Assembly: GCA_002451015.1 (NCBI GenBank)
Contig: DKBB01000310.1
Location: forward strand, 1-7,805
Direction: 5' to 3'
Source of the DNA: Acidobacteria bacterium UBA6911
Lineage (GTDB): Bacteria > Acidobacteriota > UBA6911
DNA length: 7,805 nt
Part shown: positions 6,967 through 7,805 of the stretch, in pieces
How positions within the stretch are numbered: position 1 is the first letter of the stretch
How the letters are laid out: each line of letters opens with the position of its first letter
Position numbers and translations under genes: made by a program
Notes under the pieces: generated by a model
What the model was told of the DNA's origin: nothing
Seen by the model: only the letters and a program-made list of their open reading frames with translations
Databases searched by the model: none

Positions 6967-7053
6967 ACGCCTCCTTTGCAACGACTGCGATCTGCCGGAC
7001 CTCGAGCATACGGCATAACTGGATCCTAGCAAAACCCCTTTTGGTGCATAAAC

Positions 7054-7805
7054 CTAACTGGAAATGGACCATCTGCCTGGAATTGCGTGTTTACAGGAGG
7101 GGCATTTTCCCTCCGGTGTCATGTCTACCCTCAGGATCCGGTAACCAATTCGTTCAACCAGGACTTCATCGCAGCTCGGGCAATGGGTGTTTTCCGTATC
7201 TCCGGTATTTCCGGGCAGGTTTCCGGTGTAAATGTAGTTCAAACCGGTTTGTCTTCCGATCTCTACGGCATGCAGCAAATCTTCCGGAACCGTGTCGGGC
7301 GATTCCCTCATCCTGTAGTTTTTATGGAAGGCGGTTACGTGCCAGGGTATATCCGGTGACACAGAATTTATGAATCCCGTCAATCGGGACAGCTCTTCTG
7401 TCGAGTCGTTAAATCCGGGAACAAGTAATGTAACAATTTCGATCCATGTTCCCGTTTTATACAATTCTCTGATCGTTTCCAGAACCGGCTGCAACTGACC
7501 GCCCAGTTGCCGGTACTTTGTGTCATCGTAACATTTCAGATCCACTTTGAATAAATCTACCCAGGGCACCAGATAATCCAGCGCTTCGGGGGTCGCGTAC
7601 CCGTTGGAAACATAACCTGTCAGCAATCCCGCGCTTTTCGCTTTCTTGAAAATGGCGACGCTCCACTCGACCGATATCATGGGTTCATTATAGGTGCTGA
7701 CGATAATTTCGACACCTTCCCTGGCGGCAGCCTGTATCAGGGCATCGGGAGTCGTCGGTGATAAATAGGGGACTGCTTTGGGGTCCTGCAGGACCCCAAA
7801 GCAGT
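7054..7805 (-). CDS. amrS: AmmeMemoRadiSam-system radical SAM enzyme AmrS, 5' end missing
   Basis: About 250 C-terminal codons of a radical SAM protein of the AmrS family (related to pyruvate formate-lyase activating enzymes), which usually has about 340 residues. Its reaction is not established; it is named for co-occurrence with AMMECR1- and Memo-like proteins, neither visible here. Readable landmarks are DPKAVPYLSP, EIIVSTYNEPMISVEW, GLLTGYVSNGYATPEALDYL, FKVDLKCYDD, YRQLGGQLQP, VPGFNDS, SPDIPWHVTAFH, YTGNLPG, and a C-terminal pair of CPSC motifs that may bind zinc, then PGRW. The CxxxCxxC iron-sulfur motif would lie just beyond the right edge. The frame stays open to the edge. However, the outermost 17 bases (7789-7805) are the mirror arm of a perfect palindrome, and their translation (CFGV) does not look like the family sequence expected before LQDPKAV, so I trust the coding sequence only up to about 7788. 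Confidence 0.9.
   Translation of the reverse strand, partial: CFGVLQDPKAVPYLSPTTPDALIQAAAREGVEIIVSTYNEPMISVEWSVAIFKKAKSAGLLTGYVSNGYATPEALDYLVPWVDLFKVDLKCYDDTKYRQLGGQLQPVLETIRELYKTGTWIEIVTLLVPGFNDSTEELSRLTGFINSVSPDIPWHVTAFHKNYRMRESPDTVPEDLLHAVEIGRQTGLNYIYTGNLPGNTGDTENTHCPSCDEVLVERIGYRILRVDMTPEGKCPSCKHAIPGRWSISS
7772..7805. repeat. Perfect 34-bp palindrome at the window end
   Basis: The arm ACTGCTTTGGGGTCCTG is followed directly by its exact reverse complement, with no loop and the axis between 7788 and 7789 (TG|CA). It lies inside the amrS reading frame and ends exactly at the last base of the window. A gapless perfect palindrome ending at a contig end is typical of fold-back reads or assembly-graph artefacts; a genuine cruciform site inside a conserved gene is much less likely. 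Confidence 0.9.

Noticed and set aside
6967..7032. 22-residue N-terminal extension of the tautomerase
   Set aside because: It would bury the catalytic proline, which must follow the initiator Met, and it ignores the excellent AAAGGAGG before the internal ATG.
7028..7045. CAAAAGGGGTTTTG hairpin between amrS and the tautomerase gene as a terminator
   Set aside because: The stem is only five A/T-rich pairs and no T-tract follows it.

Overview
The window reads as a fragment of an environmental bacterial genome, probably a complete short metagenomic contig, with a moderate GC content near 50-55% over most of its length. The gene set is chromosomal and mostly housekeeping. A secreted arabinofuranosidase points to a plant-polysaccharide-degrading heterotroph with a general secretion pathway. 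The ornithine carbamoyltransferase (S-L-R-T-R carbamoyl-phosphate loop) and the radical SAM enzyme AmrS resemble versions I associate with Acidobacteriota and neighbouring phyla, but this placement is tentative. There are no RNA genes, insertion sequences, CRISPR arrays or phage genes.

Layout from left to right. (1) Positions 1-1101, minus strand: argF (ornithine carbamoyltransferase) followed 13 bases later by the 5' end of a carbamate kinase gene that runs off the left edge. Base composition jumps to about 66% GC, with almost only G/C in third codon positions. The change begins inside the last 19 codons of argF. (2) Positions 1102-1304: a divergent intergenic region. (3) Positions 1305-3713, plus: full-length mutS2 with ATPase, coiled-coil, KOW-like and Smr domains, and a short in-frame 15-bp tandem repeat in the linker before Smr. 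(4) Positions 3714-4071: a gene-poor stretch with an inverted repeat and a good -10 box. (5) Positions 4072-4329, plus: a small, very acidic protein of unknown function. (6) Positions 4373-7805, minus: a same-strand run made of amrS (5' end missing), a 77-residue tautomerase, a secreted GH51 arabinofuranosidase and, at its 3' end, a truncated and frameshifted remnant of a SnoaL/NTF2-like gene.

How the genes work together: argF and the carbamate kinase share carbamoyl phosphate as an intermediate and would form a short citrulline/ornithine unit if the junction is real. MutS2 acts alone in ribosome rescue or DNA recombination control. The minus-strand run on the right shows no obvious shared pathway, and its gaps (87, 149 and 73 bases) suggest it is not one tight operon.

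I found no convincing new multi-gene system. The points most worth a second look are the composition break at the left end, the perfect 34-bp palindrome at the extreme right end (both may be assembly chimeras), the SnoaL-like remnant broken at a seven-A run, the small acidic protein, and the unusual active-site motif in the MutS2 Smr domain.
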